Numbered from the stretch's first letter, positions 16,129 to 25,856 are shown. The stretch: 64,000 bases of DNA from Phycisphaerae bacterium (GCA_029260135.1 JAJDDV010000159.1:1-64000), one strand, 5' to 3'. Translations and numbers: made by a program. Notes: generated from the letters alone by a model not told the origin.

Positions 16129-17526
16129 TCACGGGCTGTCTGGGCACGGACGTCGTCGACATCGAAGGACGACCACGCCCACAGATCCGATGAGGCAGAC
16201 CAGTATGCCGATGCCGGCCTTGGGTAAGGCGGGAACAACGGGAGCGGTCGTCTCGATGAAACGTGATTCCAGCGCTTCCCAAAGTTCCGGACGGTCAGCG
16301 TCATATCCCAGCGCCCACATTCCGACGCCCTGCAGGTTCGTGGCCGACACAAGGTCATACTTCAACCCAAGGCTCATCGCAGTGTCGAACCAGACTTGAT
16401 GCCACGAGGTACCATCATGCCAACGGACCCAGGGCGTCTGCGACACGGCGTCCCAGACTGTGCCGTGGGTTTCCGCGTACGATGTTGCGGACGCATACGT
16501 GGGATGCCCGACCCATGCCGAGACCGGGCTGCGAGGCTCGGATGACACCGTCGTCCAATGTGCACCGTAGTACGGAACACCGAGGATCAGTTTCTCGGGC
16601 GCCCATTGTTGTACGGCCGCGTACTGATTTCGAACCGTGTCGTTGATATTGAACGAACCGCCCGTCAGCGGGGCGACCGGTCCCGTCGTTGAACTCCAGC
16701 TTCCGTAAAAGTCGTAGCCCATGATGAAGATACCGTCGCAGCCATCCGCCAGCGCGACGAGGTCCCAAGCCCCGCTCCAGTTGACCGCAGGACCGTCGAT
16801 TGTCACCTCGCTACCCGGCTGCGCCGCGTGCAAATAGGCCGTGAGTTCCGCCATGAAGCCGGGCATGTGCGTCTGCCAGGACGTCCCGCTCCCCTCAAAG
16901 TCGATGTTGAGGCCGTCGGCGCCGCCCTCCAGCATCTTGCCGTGAATATTGGCGAAGAACGTCGCGCGGTCGATGGGACTTGTCACCAGTTCGAGAATCC
17001 CGACCGTATCGAACAACGTGGCGACAAGCACGACGCGCACGCCATGCTGGTGGGCCTCGTTGATAACACCCGTCCATGGCCATCCGTGATCATTACCGAG
17101 CGTACCGTCACCATTCACTTCAACGGCTGCACAGGCGATGTGCGTCAGGAGGTCGTATCGAAGATGCTCGGAGCTTCCCCAGTAGGGAAGAAACCCGAAG
17201 ATGGTCGCGGTCGGCGCCTTGGATGGATCTCGTCGCTGCAGTTCAACAATCGGCGCTGCGCTGTTCGAGGTCAAGGACTTCGACGGAGCGATCGTCCGAT
17301 TCGCCTCCATCGCTCTTCGAAGAAACGAGGGCGGATCGCCAACGCCGCCCCTCGCAACCGCGACGACGAGTGCCAATCCGAGGGCTGGACCGAGTGACAA
17401 ACGGAGGAGGGCGATCTCGCGTCGACATGGCGTCCGCCGCCGCCCTGAGGTTCGCCGGCAGCATCGGTCGCGCGGCAGCATGGATACCGGATTCTTACAC
17501 AATCCGACAATTCTCCGCTCATTCAA
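16129..17526 (-). CDS. Glycoside hydrolase family 18 protein with C-terminal membrane/sorting tail
   Basis: 465 residues, with a possible alternative start at 17481. A hydrophobic N-terminal segment (LSLGPALGLALVVAVA) acts as signal. The TIM barrel starts at IFGFLPYWGSSEHLRYDLLTH and carries DGLNIDFEGSG; Glu211 is the expected catalytic acid of the DGxxxDxE motif. IFIMGYDFYGSW and LILGVPYYGAHW are later family strands, close to the YaaH/spore-germination and chitinase-like GH18 groups. The C-terminus VPALPKAGIGILV, a hydrophobic helix and RCRRRP form a tripartite tail like exosortase/CTERM-type sorting signals. The substrate is likely chitin or peptidoglycan amino-sugar chains. It is convergent with the M12 gene, 36 bases apart. 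Confidence 0.92.
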   Translation of the reverse strand: MNERRIVGLCKNPVSMLPRDRCCRRTSGRRRTPCRREIALLRLSLGPALGLALVVAVARGGVGDPPSFLRRAMEANRTIAPSKSLTSNSAAPIVELQRRDPSKAPTATIFGFLPYWGSSEHLRYDLLTHIACAAVEVNGDGTLGNDHGWPWTGVINEAHQHGVRVVLVATLFDTVGILELVTSPIDRATFFANIHGKMLEGGADGLNIDFEGSGTSWQTHMPGFMAELTAYLHAAQPGSEVTIDGPAVNWSGAWDLVALADGCDGIFIMGYDFYGSWSSTTGPVAPLTGGSFNINDTVRNQYAAVQQWAPEKLILGVPYYGAHWTTVSSEPRSPVSAWVGHPTYASATSYAETHGTVWDAVSQTPWVRWHDGTSWHQVWFDTAMSLGLKYDLVSATNLQGVGMWALGYDADRPELWEALESRFIETTAPVVPALPKAGIGILVCLIGSVGVVVLRCRRRPCPDSP

Positions 17527-17808
17527 GGCTTACGGGCCACGAGGTTTCAGCGAACGGCGGAAGAGCCTCGTCGCACGTTGTAGGATCCGCAGGGTCCGTC
17601 GAGCACGACCCGTGCGACGCACCACGTGGATTCGTCATCGATGAGTCGTCACGGATCTGTGGATAGGTCAGTATACCATTTCCGGTATGTTCGTTCCAGT
17701 TCACCGTCGATCACGCGTGCTGTGAGTGCACGCGCTGGCGATCTCGACACCATTCGCATACGCTGATTTCGGATTCCATCAGCCTGCACCCGTGGAGGAT
17801 GACAGAAC

Positions 17809-20520
17809 ATGTTGAATGCGACACGACTCGGGATCGTCGTCTCGGTTTTGTCCGTCGGATCGGCATCCGGCCAGGACGTGGACTACGAGAGATATCGACT
17901 CGACAACGGGCTTACCGTGATTCTCCACGAGGATCACAGCGTACCGGCCGCGTGCATCAACTTGTGGTACTACGTCGGAGCCAAGGACGAACAAGATCGG
18001 CGCTCCGGCTTCGCCCATCTATTTGAGCACTTGATGTTCATGGGCACCGAGCGCGTACCCGGTCTGGACTTCGACAACACCATGGAGGCCGGTGGCGGAT
18101 ATAACAACGCCTCGACCAGTGATGATCGCACCAACTACTTCTCCATGGGGCCCGCCGAGCTGCTACCGACCTTGCTCTGGCTTGACGCCGATCGGCTGGA
18201 AGATCTCGGCCGCATGATGACGCAGGAGAAGCTCGACAAGCAGCGCGATATCGTGCGGAACGAACGCCGCCAAAGCTACGAGAACCGCCCGTACGGCAAG
18301 GCCGATCTGCGTGTTCATGAAATGATGTTCCCCAAGGACCACCCCTATCATATCCCCGTGATCGGGACGCATGAGGACCTCGAAGCCGCCACCGTCGAAG
18401 ATGTGAAGAATTTCTTCGCCACCTACTACGTTCCCAGCAACGCGAGCCTGGTGGTGGCGGGCGACTTCGACCCCATCGAGATCAAGCCGCTGATCGACAA
18501 GCTCTACGGGACGCTCCCCCGGGGCTCGGATGTCGTGCACGCCAGGGCGAAACCGGCGACATTGTCCGAGGTCAAACGTTTGACCATGACCGATTCCGTG
18601 CAGTTCGCGCGCACCACGATGGTCTATCACAGCCCGCGCCATTTCGCACCGGGCGACGCCGAGATGGACCTGGCGGCCGCGGTCCTGTCAGACGGCATCT
18701 CGAGTCGACTCTATCAGCGACTCGTCTATCAGGATCAGTTAGCGGTCGATGTCAGCGCCTATCAGGGCTCCATGCTGCTGGGTTCGCTGTTCTATATTGA
18801 GGCGACCGCCAAGCCGGGGGTCGCACTCGATACGATTGAGAAGGCGATCGACGAAGTCGTGGCGGCGTTCACAAGCAAGGGCCCCACCGCGGACGAGTTG
18901 GAGCGGCAAAAGGCCAAGCTCGAGTACCGAACGGTATCCCGCCTTCAGTCCATTCTCGGGAAAGCCGACCGACTCAACGCCTACCAGTTTCATCTTGGCG
19001 AGCCCAACTCGTTCAAACGCGATTTGGACCGCTATCGCGTGGCCACGCCCGCCGACGTGCGACAATGGGCCGGGCGCGTGCTGACACCCGAGGCCAGACT
19101 CATTCTGCGCGTGATCCCACAGATCGAGACGCCGGACGTGAATCCGCGAGATGCCAGGTTGGCGATCGGCGACGCCCAGCCGTTTTCGCCGCTAGTACCC
19201 GAGACGTTCAAGCTCGGCAACGGAATCACCGTGCATCACTGGCAGCGGCGTGAGCTTCCCCTCGTGGAACTGACGGTATTGCTGCCGGCGGGAACGACCA
19301 ACGACCCCGCCCCCAAAGCAGGTCTGGCGGCGCTGACCGCCGACATGTTGGACGAAGGGGCAGGCGAACGAAGTGCCATCGAATTCGCTGATGCGTTGGA
19401 TCAACTCGGGGCGAGCTTCAATGCGAGCAGCCGATCTGATGTGACGCTGGTGAGTCTCTCCTCGTTGAAACGCAACTTCCCCAAGGCATTGAATCTCTTT
19501 GCCGACGCCATTCTGAGAGCGCGATTCGAACAGAAGGAGTGGGAGCGCGTGCAACGACTCCACGTTCAGCGTCTCGTTCGCGCGCTGGATCGACCGACCT
19601 ACGTTGCGCAAACCGTGGCCATGCGAACCTACTTTGGCGACGCCCATCCCTACAGCCGACCGAGAGGAGGCACACCGCGGACCGCAGGCAGTGTGACCCT
19701 GAGAGATGCCGTGCAGACTCATAAGAACGTCTACCGGCCTGGGCGCGCCGTCTTTCTCGCGGCCGGCGATCTTACCGCGGATGAGCTGCGCGCGCGCCTC
19801 GAGCGACAGTTCGGCTCGTGGTCAGCGTCGTCCGCTCCCGCCGTAATCCCGCCGTCCTATCCCGATCCGGTCAACGACGCGCTTCGTGTCGTGGTCGTCG
19901 ATCGTCCGGATGCCGTGCAGACTGTGATTCGTTTCACGATGCCCGGCGCGATTTACTCCGATCCCAATCGGCCCAAGCTGCAGTTGTTCAACACCATCCT
20001 CGGCGGGAGTTTTACGAGTCGGCTCAACAAGAACCTGCGTGAAGTGCATGGATTCACGTACGGTGCGCGCAGTAACTACACGATGGATACCTCCGTGGGT
20101 TACTTCAGCGCATCGTCGAGCGTTCGAGCGGACGTCACCGGTGCAGCCGTCGGTGAGTTCCTCGAGGAATTCGCTGCCATTCGCAGCGGCGACATCAGCA
20201 GCGAAGAGGCGAGGAAGGCCCGTTCCGCGCGCCGAATGAGAATCGTCCAGTCGTTCGCCGGTTTGCGAGGAATCCTGGGCTCCGCCGCGACGCTTGTGCG
20301 GAACGGACGCCCCTTTACCGATCTCGGTGACGAGCTACACGCCGTCGCCGGCGTCGGAGAAGATGATCTCAACCGCTTGGCCTACAACGCCGTTCCCCAG
20401 GAAAAAGGCCTTCTGGTTCTGGTGGGTGACAAGTCGTTGATCCTGGAGCAGCTGAAAGGGCTCGACCTCCCCGTTCCGATCGAACTCACGCCCGACGGCG
20501 ATCCCGCTTCCGGGAACTGA
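17809..20520 (+). CDS. M16 family zinc peptidase (two-module pitrilysin/insulinase type)
   Basis: 903 residues, with a signal peptide ending near SASG|QD. The inverted zinc motif HLFEH (residues 70-74) sits in GFAHLFEHLMF, with the distal zinc Glu in VRNERRQ. A second M16 module begins around residue 460 (FKLGNGITVHHW). In it the motif region reads AGLAALTADMLDEGAG, lacking HxxEH, so it is the usual non-catalytic partner half. The two halves close around peptide substrates. Periplasmic or exported location is indicated by the signal. GGAGG lies about eleven bases before the start, rather distant. It has no obvious operon partner. Confidence 0.95.
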   Translation: MLNATRLGIVVSVLSVGSASGQDVDYERYRLDNGLTVILHEDHSVPAACINLWYYVGAKDEQDRRSGFAHLFEHLMFMGTERVPGLDFDNTMEAGGGYNNASTSDDRTNYFSMGPAELLPTLLWLDADRLEDLGRMMTQEKLDKQRDIVRNERRQSYENRPYGKADLRVHEMMFPKDHPYHIPVIGTHEDLEAATVEDVKNFFATYYVPSNASLVVAGDFDPIEIKPLIDKLYGTLPRGSDVVHARAKPATLSEVKRLTMTDSVQFARTTMVYHSPRHFAPGDAEMDLAAAVLSDGISSRLYQRLVYQDQLAVDVSAYQGSMLLGSLFYIEATAKPGVALDTIEKAIDEVVAAFTSKGPTADELERQKAKLEYRTVSRLQSILGKADRLNAYQFHLGEPNSFKRDLDRYRVATPADVRQWAGRVLTPEARLILRVIPQIETPDVNPRDARLAIGDAQPFSPLVPETFKLGNGITVHHWQRRELPLVELTVLLPAGTTNDPAPKAGLAALTADMLDEGAGERSAIEFADALDQLGASFNASSRSDVTLVSLSSLKRNFPKALNLFADAILRARFEQKEWERVQRLHVQRLVRALDRPTYVAQTVAMRTYFGDAHPYSRPRGGTPRTAGSVTLRDAVQTHKNVYRPGRAVFLAAGDLTADELRARLERQFGSWSASSAPAVIPPSYPDPVNDALRVVVVDRPDAVQTVIRFTMPGAIYSDPNRPKLQLFNTILGGSFTSRLNKNLREVHGFTYGARSNYTMDTSVGYFSASSSVRADVTGAAVGEFLEEFAAIRSGDISSEEARKARSARRMRIVQSFAGLRGILGSAATLVRNGRPFTDLGDELHAVAGVGEDDLNRLAYNAVPQEKGLLVLVGDKSLILEQLKGLDLPVPIELTPDGDPASGN

Positions 20521-21018
20521 CCGGGCGGAATCCCTGTGATTCGACGTTCCGCCGCGTTCGAACGATTGCGCCATCTCCGCACCCGAATCACACCTGATGA
20601 CTCTCACCTTGTGGGTTTGGGTAGGATTGGATCGAGTTTCGCCAGAATCTTCTTTTTTTTTCAAAAAGAGCGCGCAGTCAGGGCGCAATTAACGCTCTTA
20701 GGAGTATGGGAAACTGTGGTAACAGCGCGTTGGGTGACGAGGTCCCCACTCCTCTGAACCGGACACCTGGAGCTGATGGTTCTGCGGTTCGACCCGTCCT
20801 GCCTGACCGAACGGCGGAATCGGACGCAGATCAGCGATCCCGTGAAGTTCCTCCGGGGCGCCTCGGCGCGGGGCGGGTCTCGCCCGCTCCCGCCGAGATC
20901 GTTCGCGTGCCGTGCGTCATCTGGCTGCAGACGGACCCTTCCGCCCGAGCGGAGACTGACGAGCCCGTGTAGGCGTCAGGGGCGTTTTGCCACGTCTGTC
21001 ACGCTGTGTCACCGATGG
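20521..21018. other. Intergenic stretch, nothing recognised
   Basis: About 500 bases between convergent M16 and M6 peptidase genes. A run of ten T near 20650-20661 followed by CAAAAAGAG gives only an A/T hairpin and is not a strong terminator. No gene is supported. Confidence 0.45.
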
Positions 21019-23337
21019 TCAGGGGCCGCACGGATCGCCAATCACCCCGAACGGGTAGGGCATTCCGCGGAAGGCGTCGACGGCGTGCGAGACCTCGGTG
21101 ATGTTCACAATGCGGTCGGGCACCTGCGGTGCAAAGTCGCATCGCGACTTACTGGGCGCACCGGGGGCATTGCTGAACTTGTCGAGGAGCGACGTGACGT
21201 CCATGGGCACGCTCACGACGCCGTCCGGCGGTCCACAGGGCGAGGTTGTGCAGTCTTTGACGATGTCACCCCATCGGCTGGTCGTGACGGCGAGCGCATC
21301 CGAATAGCTGGTTTCGGCGCCGGAGAAACAGGTCATGTCGATCGTCTCGATGTCGAAGATGCCGTCGGGCGCGAGGATTTCATGGGCGAGGTGGATCGTT
21401 CCCGTGCCGCTCCAGTCGGTGTAGTAGGGCTCACACTGCAGGGTCGCGGTCAAGTAGGTGGGTGATCCGGGGGCGAGCGCGGGATCCACAACACCGGAGT
21501 TCTCACTGACGGTCTGCGGCAGGCCGACCCACATGCTGGTTCCGATGAGGCCGTCGTTGGGCGGAGGAAGATCGACGACGGTTACGCGAATCGCGGTCTG
21601 GCGTCCGGGGTTTCCAGGTGCAAAAGTGATGGCGCGCGACTTCTGCATCGTGGGGGATTCGGCGGTGACGGCGCCCGGGATGATCGCGCACTCGCACTCG
21701 TCGGGAATGCTGTTGCCATTGGTGTCCTGGCTGGTTCCGGCGGCAATGTCCTGATCGTCGGGCGTACCGTTGCCATTGCAGTCGGAGCCGACGCCGAAGG
21801 CGAATGACATGGTGGGTGCCGACGCGCTGATCTGCGAGATGCTCAGCTCCGAGTCACTTCCGTCCCACCAGCTCGTGTTGGGCACGGTATCGGGACCGCA
21901 CTCCGTGTAGGTCGGTGCGGCCCAGAGGTCGTCCGCATCGCCGTAATTCCGGTCGTTCTCGAAGTCCCAGAGTCCGTCCGCCTGGACCAGCGTGACCAGG
22001 TAGTGCTGCGAGGGGGTCATCTGCTGCCAGTCGTTGTCGCCGTAGGTGTCGATATGCCATATGGCCAATCCGGAGTCGGACAGCGAGGCGTCTCTTCCTG
22101 TTTTTTGACGGTTCTCAAGAAGATAGTACTCGTTGGGATGCGATGGCCGTTCGTATTTGTAGATCGTGTTGACGCCTGACGGTGCCAACAGACCGGTTTG
22201 CGGTGCGGACAGAATGGTCGTATCGGTCCAACCGGCGATGTACTTCATGTAAGCGCTGGGCTCGCCTGGGTTGGTGCTGGAATTTCCGTAGCACATGAGG
22301 CAAAAGGTTCCGACGCCGGTGGAATCGTATCCGTAGTCGTAGAGGTCGGGCCAGTAGCAGATCATGTGTCCGTTTTCATGGCAGAACGTGCGAAGGCGGA
22401 GGGTGCTTCCGATGTCGGTGATCTGATACCTTCCGGTCGACACGCCGTCGGCGTTGAAACTGAGCCATCCGGAATGGGGCCACAGTCCGTAGGACCAGGG
22501 TCCGTTGCGCGTTCCGGCGTAGAAGACGTTGACGGCGTCGACCAGTCCGTCGCCGTCCGAGTCGTATTGGCTGAAATCGAAGCCCTGGTTGTCAAGATCG
22601 GTCAGAGCGTTCTGCACCATGCTCCTGGCGCGTCCGCAGCAGGCGATCGCCGAGTTGTCGTAGTAGGCTTTGGTCTGTGGTGCACGATAGTAGGCGGTGG
22701 GTACGAAGTTGGTGTAGGTGAGGTTTCCGTCGGATACGTCGTAGAAGTAGTCCCGTATGGAGCCGTTGTTTCCGTAGCCGTTGTACCCCACTTGGTTGCA
22801 GTAGTCGTTGATCTCGGAGGGACTGATCGTACCTGGCTGGTCCGAGAAATCGACCAGCAGGGTGATGCCCTGCACGTTTCCGTTGTTGGGGGGCGCGAGC
22901 GCGGCGACCCCGCCTCGGCCTGCCATTACGATGGCCTTGTCTTCGTCCATTCTGGCGCGGGCGGTTGCGACTTCGGCGAGTACCGCGGACTTGTTGAGTC
23001 GCAGATGGCGCATTCCTTCCAGGCTGACGGGAACGGGCTTCTCCGCCCGTATTCCGGTCGAGATGAGTTTGTTACCGTCCTCGGAGACGCGGGCATAACA
23101 GGCGGCTCCTGTCTTCTCTTCGCGCGTGAGCGTGTAACCGTCGAGCGATTCGACGATGTGGTAGAATTCATCGCCCCAGAGGCGCACGTCGATCTTGGTC
23201 CCGTCCGGCTGACGATAGGAAAAGACTTCGCCATTGACGGCGTCGGCACGGGCTGTCGCAGGCGTAAATAGCACGATCGACACCGTGGCGATCGCCACGA
23301 GCGAACCGAGTAGACCGAACATCTGCCTAGAACACAT
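21019..23337 (-). CDS. Secreted M6 family metalloprotease with dockerin-like C-terminal module
   Basis: 772 residues. The signal peptide ends TPATARA|DA. A proregion (RLWGDEFYHIVES, DGYTLTRE) precedes the M6 domain, which contains GITLLVDFSDQP, SIRDYFYDVSDGNLTY and the zinc motif HENGH (His320, Glu321, His324), followed by GTFCLMCYGN. Then comes a DCNGNGTPDDQDIAAGTS ... IPDECEC calcium-binding-like repeat, and a C-terminal module with DWSGTG, RWGDIVK, PPDGVV, two EF-hand-like helices and a PYPFG...CGP end. M6 enzymes such as immune inhibitor A cleave extracellular proteins. The start is supported by AGGAG nine bases upstream. Confidence 0.94.
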   Translation of the reverse strand: MCSRQMFGLLGSLVAIATVSIVLFTPATARADAVNGEVFSYRQPDGTKIDVRLWGDEFYHIVESLDGYTLTREEKTGAACYARVSEDGNKLISTGIRAEKPVPVSLEGMRHLRLNKSAVLAEVATARARMDEDKAIVMAGRGGVAALAPPNNGNVQGITLLVDFSDQPGTISPSEINDYCNQVGYNGYGNNGSIRDYFYDVSDGNLTYTNFVPTAYYRAPQTKAYYDNSAIACCGRARSMVQNALTDLDNQGFDFSQYDSDGDGLVDAVNVFYAGTRNGPWSYGLWPHSGWLSFNADGVSTGRYQITDIGSTLRLRTFCHENGHMICYWPDLYDYGYDSTGVGTFCLMCYGNSSTNPGEPSAYMKYIAGWTDTTILSAPQTGLLAPSGVNTIYKYERPSHPNEYYLLENRQKTGRDASLSDSGLAIWHIDTYGDNDWQQMTPSQHYLVTLVQADGLWDFENDRNYGDADDLWAAPTYTECGPDTVPNTSWWDGSDSELSISQISASAPTMSFAFGVGSDCNGNGTPDDQDIAAGTSQDTNGNSIPDECECAIIPGAVTAESPTMQKSRAITFAPGNPGRQTAIRVTVVDLPPPNDGLIGTSMWVGLPQTVSENSGVVDPALAPGSPTYLTATLQCEPYYTDWSGTGTIHLAHEILAPDGIFDIETIDMTCFSGAETSYSDALAVTTSRWGDIVKDCTTSPCGPPDGVVSVPMDVTSLLDKFSNAPGAPSKSRCDFAPQVPDRIVNITEVSHAVDAFRGMPYPFGVIGDPCGP

Positions 23338-23518
23338 CCTTCAATCTCCTGATAGTGGGAACCCCTTGCAGGCAGTAGTTTAGCACATTCGTGGTTCAGG
23401 TTCAAGGCGCCTTCGGTACACGCTCGACGTCCCGGGGCCTCTCTCGGTAGGTCTTGGCCCTGGAACTGTATTGCGCATTCGCCATCCACCTTGAGGGCGT
23501 GGGCGTACTTCGGGGCAT

Positions 23519-24139
23519 TTACAGGAGTCTATCGTTGGGCGTGACGTGATACGATGTCCACGTTTCGTGGACGTACGAAATCGGGCCGTCGATGACCGCA
23601 CGGTTCCATCGGGCGACCCGGGCGACCAGGCTGGCGACAAGTCGCTCTTTGTCCAACTCGGAGAACTGCTCGGGCGACATGACTTCCTCTAGGGAAATGG
23701 GCTTGGTTGCACCTGGAGCGACGTCTCGATCGGCGCGGCAGAGGTTCATGCCGATTCCGGAGAACATCGCCTGGATGGAGCCGGCCTTGAGGATCGTCTC
23801 GACGAGGATGCCGCCAAGCTTGCAGTCGGCCACGAAAAGATCGTTTAGCGGTTTGAGTTCGACGTGGACGCCGACTTCGCTCAACGTCCGGGCGGCAGCG
23901 ATTCCGGCCGCTCGGGTGAAGTCGGTGACGTCGACGTCCGCGGTTTCCCGTGGAAACTCGATGACGGTCAGATAGATTCCGGCGTCCCTCGGTGAGGCCC
24001 AGGTCCTGCCACGCGTTCCTTTTCCGGCGGTCTGTTCTCGGGCGAGCAGGTATGCGGGTTCTTTCAAGTCGCCGGCGTGGATCAAGCGTTTGGCGGCTTC
24101 GTTGGTGGAGTCGACGGTGTCGTAGAGGATAGCTCTCAT
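23519..24139 (-). CDS. birA: Biotin--[acetyl-CoA-carboxylase] ligase, short form
   Basis: 206 residues from the ATG at 24139 (MRAILYDTVDSTNE); the frame continues upstream but homology begins here. It activates biotin to biotinyl-AMP and attaches it to a carboxylase lysine. Visible motifs are DSTNEAA, the nucleotide loop AGKGTRGRTW (residues 38-47) and the lysine strand CKLGGILVET (106-115). The usual KWPND is KPLND here. There is no N-terminal helix-turn-helix, so it is not a repressor, and the protein stops soon after HETWTSYH, so the usual C-terminal SH3-like domain is missing or reduced. It is encoded 34 bases downstream of an enoyl-CoA hydratase gene, consistent with a role in acyl-CoA carboxylase pathways. 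Confidence 0.85.
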   Translation of the reverse strand: MRAILYDTVDSTNEAAKRLIHAGDLKEPAYLLAREQTAGKGTRGRTWASPRDAGIYLTVIEFPRETADVDVTDFTRAAGIAAARTLSEVGVHVELKPLNDLFVADCKLGGILVETILKAGSIQAMFSGIGMNLCRADRDVAPGATKPISLEEVMSPEQFSELDKERLVASLVARVARWNRAVIDGPISYVHETWTSYHVTPNDRLL

Positions 24140-24173
24140 AACGCCCGATGGTCGCGAATCACTGTGGGAATCG

Positions 24174-24962
24174 TCACTTTTGTTTGACCCAATTCGGCGG
24201 TCGCTTTTCCAGGAAGGCCTTGAGGCCCTCTTGTCCCTCGGTCGCAATGCGTGCTTTGGCCGTTCGCTCGCTCGTCACGGATTCGAGATGATCCCACTTG
24301 ACGCCGCCGACCGCGCTAAGAATGCGCTTGCACTCTGCGAGGGCTTCGGGGCCGTTGGATTTGAGCGTTTCCGCGATGTCGGCGATCCACGCGTCGAGCT
24401 GCTCGACCGACTCGACGACTTCGTTGATCAGGCCGATTCGCCTGGCTTCGTCGGCGTCGAATCGTTCGGCGGTGAGCGCATACCTCCGTGCGGCGCCCGG
24501 GCCTATCTTCTCGATCACGAAGGGTGAAATGACGGCCGGTATGATGCCGAGCCGGACTTCGCTCAGCGCAAACGCTGCTCTTTTCGTGGCGACGGCGATG
24601 TCACAGGCGGCGACCAGTCCGACGCCGCCACCAAAGGTCGCACCGTGGACTCTCGCGATGACGGGTTTGTTGCAGGCTCGTACGGATTGGAGCATACGTG
24701 CGAGCTTTCGCGCGTCTTCGACATTTCCGTCGAACGTGTACTCGACCATACGTTTCATCCAGTTGATGTCCGCTCCTGCGCTGAAATGCTTTCCCTCGGT
24801 TTGAAGGACAACGACGCGAACAGCGTCACTGGCGCTGAGCTCGTTGAAGGTTTCGGTCAGTTCCGTGACCACGACGTCGTCAAAGGCGTTGTGCACCTGG
24901 GGTCGATGAAGCGTTACCTTGGCGATTTGATCGTCGATGGTGTGACGGACGTTTTCAGTCAT
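24174..24962 (-). CDS. Enoyl-CoA hydratase/isomerase family, methylglutaconyl-CoA hydratase-like
   Basis: 262 residues of the crotonase fold. HFSAGADINWMKRM forms the first oxyanion-hole strand, and the AGADxNWM wording is typical of methylglutaconyl-CoA or carboxygeranoyl-CoA hydratases (LiuC/AtuE) of leucine and terpenoid breakdown. The second oxyanion loop is HGATFGGGVGLVAACD. ALSEVRLGIIPAVISPFV carries the usual catalytic-glutamate region. The start at 24962 has GGGAG about nine bases upstream; the frame continues far upstream without homology. It is encoded just before birA on the same strand. Leucine degradation needs a biotin-dependent methylcrotonyl-CoA carboxylase, so the pairing makes sense, but no carboxylase gene is in view. 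Confidence 0.88.
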   Translation of the reverse strand: MTENVRHTIDDQIAKVTLHRPQVHNAFDDVVVTELTETFNELSASDAVRVVVLQTEGKHFSAGADINWMKRMVEYTFDGNVEDARKLARMLQSVRACNKPVIARVHGATFGGGVGLVAACDIAVATKRAAFALSEVRLGIIPAVISPFVIEKIGPGAARRYALTAERFDADEARRIGLINEVVESVEQLDAWIADIAETLKSNGPEALAECKRILSAVGGVKWDHLESVTSERTAKARIATEGQEGLKAFLEKRPPNWVKQK

Positions 24963-25304
24963 TTGGTGTTCTCCCGTAGCCGCGTATGCGGGCTTCATCG
25001 AACCGGGTGCATGGAACAAGGCCGCACGCGACGAGGGACAGTGTAAGGCAACGTCGCGCGGGGCGTAAGCCTGGGCGGTGGGCTTGGGTTGACCGGTGCT
25101 GTGTGCGATTTCGGACGGTGTGAGCGGTGTGTGAAAACGTGCGATGTCCTTGACGGTGGTGTTCAGCAGAAGCAGAATACGTGCGGTGCGTTGTTCGTCG
25201 CCCATTGCGGTCATCGCGGCGGACGGCGTACCCTCAAGGGCCGGAGATTCAACCTGTCGGCGATCCTCGTCGTCGATTGCCGAACCGCACTGTGAGACCA
25301 TTGG
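24963..25304. other. Divergent intergenic region
   Basis: 342 bases between the divergently transcribed hydratase and cysteine dioxygenase genes, so promoters for both are expected here. I see no confident promoter hexamers, operator palindrome or riboswitch-like element. Confidence 0.45.
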
Positions 25305-25856
25305 GTGGATGTCGTTCCGCGCGTCGAGAAGCTTGCGTGTTTCCTGGACTATTTGGACGGACTGACAGCTCGTGCCACCGTTGCGGAGCTTCGGGCTCGT
25401 CTTCGCTCGCTGGATATCGGCGTCGAGGACGTGTCTGACTACGCCCGCTTTGCGGAGGACGGATACCTTCGCAATCTGATTCGAGAGGGGCCGTGGTATC
25501 ATTTGCTGGTGATCTGCTGGCGGAGCGGGCAACGCAGCCCGATCCACAATCACGCGTCGTCGACGTGCGGTCTTCGGGTGTTGACGGGTATTGCGACGGA
25601 GACCGTGTTCGCCACGACGCCGAGTTCGCAGATCAAGGCGGTGTGTTCGACGGAGATGGCCGCGGGTGATGTGGCGGTGATGAAGGATGCGGACATTCAT
25701 CAGGTATCGAACCTTCAAGCACAGGGAACGGACCTCGTGACGGTTCATGTTTATTCGCCGCCGTTGCTGCGGATGGGTACCTACACTCTGATGGACGGAA
25801 CGGTCGGTGAGTTTCGGCCGCAGATTCTCGAGCACTCGTTTGGAAGCGGTATTTGA
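25305..25856 (+). CDS. Cysteine dioxygenase family protein
   Basis: 183 residues of cupin fold. The iron ligands are readable: His81 and His83 in SPIHNHASS and His132 in DADIHQVSN. Cys88 follows the HxH motif in STCGLRVLTG, close to the position where CDO carries a Cys-Tyr cross-link partner. HVYSPPL is also typical. CDO oxidises L-cysteine to cysteine sulfinate with O2; related thiol dioxygenases use mercaptopropionate or other thiols. The adjacent gene is a YeiH-type putative sulfate/sulfite exporter, which suits cysteine sulfur oxidation. It is cytoplasmic. Confidence 0.9.
   Translation: MDVVPRVEKLACFLDYLDGLTARATVAELRARLRSLDIGVEDVSDYARFAEDGYLRNLIREGPWYHLLVICWRSGQRSPIHNHASSTCGLRVLTGIATETVFATTPSSQIKAVCSTEMAAGDVAVMKDADIHQVSNLQAQGTDLVTVHVYSPPLLRMGTYTLMDGTVGEFRPQILEHSFGSGI

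Noticed and set aside
20646-20670. T run followed by CAAAAAGAG as a terminator for the M16 gene
   Set aside because: Only an A/T stem can form and it precedes rather than follows a GC stem.
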